DNA of 8,608 nt from an uncultured Desulfurobacterium sp. (GTDB lineage: Bacteria; Aquificota; Aquificia; Desulfurobacteriales; Desulfurobacteriaceae). This document shows positions 5,590-8,608 of the stretch, one piece after another (the first letter of the stretch is position 1; every line of letters begins with the position of its first letter). Location of the stretch: positions 1-8,608 of the forward strand of contig CAJXJV010000047.1 of assembly GCA_913055135.1 (NCBI GenBank), in the 5' to 3' direction. The position numbers and the translations under genes are program-made. Below the pieces are notes generated by a model. It was given only the letters and a program-made list of their open reading frames with translations, was not told the origin of the DNA and did not search any database.

Positions 5590-6533
5590 TGAATTTCAAG
5601 GTTTCAGAAGAGATACTATCAGAAGCGGAGAGGGAGGGGAGTGCGAGGGAGTTTTTCTTTAAACTTATAGAGCTTCTGTCTGAGGGGAAACTGAAAAGAG
5701 GGGAAGTCAAGAAAATACCAGAGGAAGAGCAGGAAAGGATAATATACAGAATAGTTAGAGAGAACCAGCTTGACGAATTCTTTTCTCCAGGAGAAGCAAA
5801 GAACATCTACAGTGCTCTGAGAAAAGCCTTCAGAAAAAAGAAATTATCTGAAACTGAAGAAGAGTGGGAAAAGAAACTGTCTGACTGGCGGTCTCAGTTT
5901 GAGGATGTCTTTAAAAAAGCTTCTGTAAAATATTTGCTGAAAGCAGGAAGCAGAGGATTTTTAAGGGAACTCTTTTTGCTTGACTGGATAGTTCCTTCTG
6001 ACATCTTTCGGGAGTTCCCCGGAAAGCCTGAGGAGTTCTCAATCTGGATATCAGAGAGAGCGGATGAAAAATTCTTGAGCTCAAGACTTGAAAGCTGGCT
6101 TAAACTGGAAGCTTTCAGAAAACGGGAAAAGTTATTGAGAGACATCCTCAGAGCTTATCGGCTTAACTGTCTTGAGCTTGGAATTTACGGTCTGTTTCCA
6201 CAGACTGAAGGGGTTATATGGGATACCTTTGTTAAAGGTAACGTGATTGAAGCGGATCTTGAAAGTTTAATCAGGAAAAGGAACAGGAAGTTTGTAACGA
6301 TTCAATATGCGATGAAACTCATAATTGAAAATATTTTCGGTAAGGGTGAGATCCCTAAGTTTCTTGACTGGGTGAGGTTTGTTGACTACAGAGAGGGAAA
6401 TTTAAACCGCCATGCAATCCAGCACGGTGTGGCGGTTGGGTTTGGAACGAAGGAGAACTTCTTAAAGCTCTTTCTCTTCCTTGATTTTTTGGCGGAGATA
6501 ATCTCTTATATCAACTGTTCAGAACCTTTTTGA
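5586..6533 (+). CDS. Uncharacterised helical protein with C-terminal NRHxxxHG motif
   Basis: This is a 315-residue protein with no signal peptide, rich in Lys, Glu, Arg and Phe and apparently mostly helical. The first half (1-185) shows no motif I can name. From about 190 the pattern changes: YRLNCLELGIYGLFPQTEGVIWD (191-213), a basic segment (227-236), and then LNRHAIQHG (273-281) with GFGTKENFLKLFLFLDFL (285-302). The pair 'xxEGxxxD' plus 'NRHxxxHG....T..N..K...LL..L' recurs, as far as I remember, at the C-termini of uncharacterised bacterial and phage-linked proteins. The conserved Arg, His, His and Glu could form an active or nucleotide-binding site, but that is inference. Translation is coupled to the thioesterase by an ATGA overlap. 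A second ATG follows at once (5589), so the start is uncertain by one codon. The stop lies 3 bp from the convergent proB stop. Confidence 0.85.
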   Translation: MMNFKVSEEILSEAEREGSAREFFFKLIELLSEGKLKRGEVKKIPEEEQERIIYRIVRENQLDEFFSPGEAKNIYSALRKAFRKKKLSETEEEWEKKLSDWRSQFEDVFKKASVKYLLKAGSRGFLRELFLLDWIVPSDIFREFPGKPEEFSIWISERADEKFLSSRLESWLKLEAFRKREKLLRDILRAYRLNCLELGIYGLFPQTEGVIWDTFVKGNVIEADLESLIRKRNRKFVTIQYAMKLIIENIFGKGEIPKFLDWVRFVDYREGNLNRHAIQHGVAVGFGTKENFLKLFLFLDFLAEIISYINCSEPF

Positions 6534-6536
6534 TTG

Positions 6537-7598
6537 TCATTCCTTCAAAATTACCAGATCATCCCTATGAACACATGTTTTCCTAAAAGAAACAATCTCA
6601 TCTGAACTGCATCTTACTATTCCTCTTCCAATGAGATTGCCGTAAGTATCAAAGATTTCTACAGCATCTCCTTTCCTGAATTCTCCTTCCACTCTTTTTA
6701 CTCCCTTTGGAAGGAGACTTTTACCGTTTTCAACTATTGCCTTAACAGCTCCTTCGTCTATGTAGAGTTTGCCTGTTGGTTTCATCAGGTATAGGATTCT
6801 GTAGCTCTTAGCTTTTAACTTCTTTGCAGGCATGAAAAAGGTTCCAATTTTTTCTCCTTTGAGAATTCTCAAGATAACGTCTTTCTCCTTACCGCCGGCT
6901 ATTATGACTGGAATTCCTCTTTTAGAAGCCTTGGTTGCTGCTTCAACCTTTGTCCACATTCCACCTGTACCAAAACTGGTCTTTCCTGAGAAATCACAGA
7001 TTTTTTTAAGCTCTTCCAGATTTTCAACGACAGGAATCAGTTTTGCATCGGGATATTTATTTGGATCTCTGTCGTAAAGACCGTTTGTTACAGTGAGCAT
7101 TATTAGAAGATCTGCGTCGAAAACCACAGAGACGTGAGCAGAGAGATTGTCGTTGTCTCCGATCTTTATCTCCTCTACAGAAACGGTGTCATTCTCGTTG
7201 ACTATTGGGACAGTTCCAAATTTCATAAGGGCATTTAATGTGTTTTTAGCGTTTATAAATCGCTCTTTTGACCGCAAGTCTTCTGCCGTCAGGAGAACCT
7301 GGGCAATTTCAATTCCATAGCTTTTAAAGGCTTCCCTGTATTCTGCCATCAAGTAGGGTTGTCCAATGGCTGAAAGAGCCTGTTTTTCCTGAAGGGAAAA
7401 GGGCTTTCTGTTAAGTTTCAATGCCTTTATCCCTGCGAGGACAGCACCGGAACTTACCAGGACAACTTCTTTTCCGCTTTTAGTGAGGGTTGAAATTTGT
7501 CTGGCAAGCTCTTTAATGAAATTCCTGTCTATTCCTTCTTTTCCTGAAAGGAGTTGTGAACCTACCTTTACTACAATCCTTTTAACATTACTCAACAT
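6537..7598 (-). CDS. proB: Glutamate 5-kinase with C-terminal PUA domain
   Basis: ProB phosphorylates L-glutamate to gamma-glutamyl phosphate, the first and usually proline-inhibited step of proline synthesis. From the ATG at 7598 it has 353 residues. The amino-acid-kinase domain starts [12 protein letters not shown] (6-17) and has SSGAV (49-53), the glutamate-site NENDTV (134-139), GDNDNLSA (147-154) and the phosphate loop FGTGGMWTK (209-217). A PUA domain occupies about 275-350 (GKLYIDEGA, then SLLPKGV and VEGEFRKGD). The usual RxRWI linker after the kinase domain is replaced here by KSYRILYL. The frame also opens at a TTG at 7604, but the ATG gives the normal N-terminus and has GGA about 9 nt upstream. 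It overlaps the end of obg by 11 nt, so the two are coupled. proA is not in the window. Confidence 0.96.
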   Translation of the reverse strand: MLSNVKRIVVKVGSQLLSGKEGIDRNFIKELARQISTLTKSGKEVVLVSSGAVLAGIKALKLNRKPFSLQEKQALSAIGQPYLMAEYREAFKSYGIEIAQVLLTAEDLRSKERFINAKNTLNALMKFGTVPIVNENDTVSVEEIKIGDNDNLSAHVSVVFDADLLIMLTVTNGLYDRDPNKYPDAKLIPVVENLEELKKICDFSGKTSFGTGGMWTKVEAATKASKRGIPVIIAGGKEKDVILRILKGEKIGTFFMPAKKLKAKSYRILYLMKPTGKLYIDEGAVKAIVENGKSLLPKGVKRVEGEFRKGDAVEIFDTYGNLIGRGIVRCSSDEIVSFRKTCVHRDDLVILKE

Positions 7599-8604
7599 CT
7601 TCAACTTCCAGTTCCTTTAACTTTTTTGCAACAAACCACATGAGTTCATCCATTCCTTCACCGGTTACTGCTGAAACTGCAAAGAAAGGATAACCTTTCT
7701 CCTCAAAGTATTCCTTCAGCTCTTCTATTTTACTCCTATCTACAAGGGCGTCGATTTTCGTTCCTACAACTATCTGTGGTTTCTTCGCAAGTTCAGGAGA
7801 GTAGAGCTCTAACTCCTTGTTAATCTTCTCAAAGGCTTCTTCTGGCTCTCTTGTTAGATCTGTAAGGTCTATAAGATGTAAGAGAAGTTTTGTTCTTTCG
7901 ACATGTCTCAAAAACTCATGTCCCAGACCCTTTCCTGCGTGAGCTCCCTCTATCAGTCCTGGAATGTCTGCAATAACAAAAGAGAAATCTCCGACCTTAG
8001 CAACGCCGAGAATAGGTCTAAGAGTTGTAAATGGGTAGTCTGCAATTTCTGGTCTTGCCGCTGTAACCCTTGAGAGGAACGTTGATTTTCCAGCATTTGG
8101 AAATCCAACAAGTCCAACATCTGCAAGGAGTTTTAGTTCAAGCTCAATCCACCTCTCTTCTCCAGGTTCGCCGGGCTCTGCAAAGTCGGGAGCTCTTCTT
8201 GTTGGAGTTGCAAATTCTGCATTTCCTCTTCCACCTCTTCCACCTTTTGCAACTACAAGCCTTTGTCCATGCTCAGTCAGATCACCAAGAACCTCTCCTG
8301 TTTCAGCATCCCTGACGACTGTTCCAACAGGAACTTTTATTATTAAATCATCTCCGCTTCTTCCTGTTCTCTTGTTTCCCTCTCCGTGTCTTCCCCTTTC
8401 GGCTTTGTAGTGACGCTTGTATTTGAAGTCAAGAAGTGTGTGAACATTCCTGTCTGCTTCTAAAATAACATCTCCTCCTTTTCCACCGTTTCCGCCAGAA
8501 GGACCCCCTTTGGGAACAAACTTTTCTCTTCTGAATGCAACACAGCCATTCCCACCGTGTCCACCCTGAACAAATATCTTTGCTCTATCTATAAACTGTG
8601 CCAT
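7588..8604 (-). CDS. obgE: Obg-family GTPase (ribosome assembly, stress response)
   Basis: Obg binds the 50S subunit and couples its late assembly to the GTP/GDP and ppGpp state. The protein has 338 residues. The glycine-rich Obg fold (1-158) contains [20 protein letters not shown] and KGGRGGRGN. The G domain has G1 GFPNAGKST (167-175), switch I YPFTTLRP (190-197), G3 DIPG (213-216), G4 TKID (282-285) and G5 SAVTG (311-315). The G4 motif reads TKID where most Obg proteins have NKxD. Thr at this position is tolerated in Rho-type GTPases. The protein ends right after the G domain, without the OCT extension or acidic tail found in some homologues. Only 4 bases upstream of the ATG are in the window, so its ribosome binding site cannot be seen. 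It precedes proB, an arrangement common in bacteria. Confidence 0.97.
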   Translation of the reverse strand: MAQFIDRAKIFVQGGHGGNGCVAFRREKFVPKGGPSGGNGGKGGDVILEADRNVHTLLDFKYKRHYKAERGRHGEGNKRTGRSGDDLIIKVPVGTVVRDAETGEVLGDLTEHGQRLVVAKGGRGGRGNAEFATPTRRAPDFAEPGEPGEERWIELELKLLADVGLVGFPNAGKSTFLSRVTAARPEIADYPFTTLRPILGVAKVGDFSFVIADIPGLIEGAHAGKGLGHEFLRHVERTKLLLHLIDLTDLTREPEEAFEKINKELELYSPELAKKPQIVVGTKIDALVDRSKIEELKEYFEEKGYPFFAVSAVTGEGMDELMWFVAKKLKELEVEDVE

Positions 8605-8608
8605 AATT

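Noticed and set aside
1..8608. CRISPR array, tRNA or rRNA genes
   Set aside because: No regularly spaced direct repeats were seen by eye, and no cloverleaf or rRNA-like segments. The intergenic gaps are too short for most of these.

Overview
The window looks like chromosomal DNA from a thermophilic, probably anaerobic bacterium. The proteins are rich in Lys and Glu, genes are tightly packed with overlapping start and stop codons, and a heme synthase of the siroheme (Ahb) pathway sits beside housekeeping genes. An Aquificota member of the Desulfurobacteriaceae type would fit, but that is an impression from protein style. No marker in the window proves it.

Layout from left to right. (1) Positions 1-1584 form an AT-rich accessory patch read on the minus strand. 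It holds a beta-class DNA methyltransferase with a degenerate staphylococcal-nuclease-like domain at its C-terminus, followed by the first 60 or so residues of what looks like its partner restriction enzyme (TdeIII/MjaII type). The enzyme is cut short near the window edge, where a faint transposase-like fragment appears on the plus strand. (2) Positions 1645-4481 form a minus-strand operon: prfA (release factor 1), a radical SAM/SPASM protein very like heme b synthase AhbD, and a pRiA4b ORF-3-family protein coupled to it through a TAATG overlap. (3) Positions 4482-4579 are a divergent regulatory region with a perfect 8+8 bp inverted repeat lying on a sigma70-like promoter. (4) Positions 4580-6533 form a plus-strand operon: a 16-Cys lipoprotein, a hotdog thioesterase, and an uncharacterised 315-residue protein with an NRHxxxHG C-terminal motif. 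(5) Positions 6537-8604 form a minus-strand pair, obg followed by proB with overlapping ends. It converges on the plus-strand operon with only 3 bp between the stops.

How the genes work together. prfA, obg and proB are core functions: translation termination, ribosome-associated GTPase, and the first step of proline synthesis. The prfA operon adds the last step of heme b synthesis. The left edge is a modification system that has probably lost its restriction partner. The divergent plus-strand operon has no assigned pathway. Its lipoprotein, thioesterase and NRHxxxHG protein are the main unknowns, together with the nuclease-fold methyltransferase fusion.
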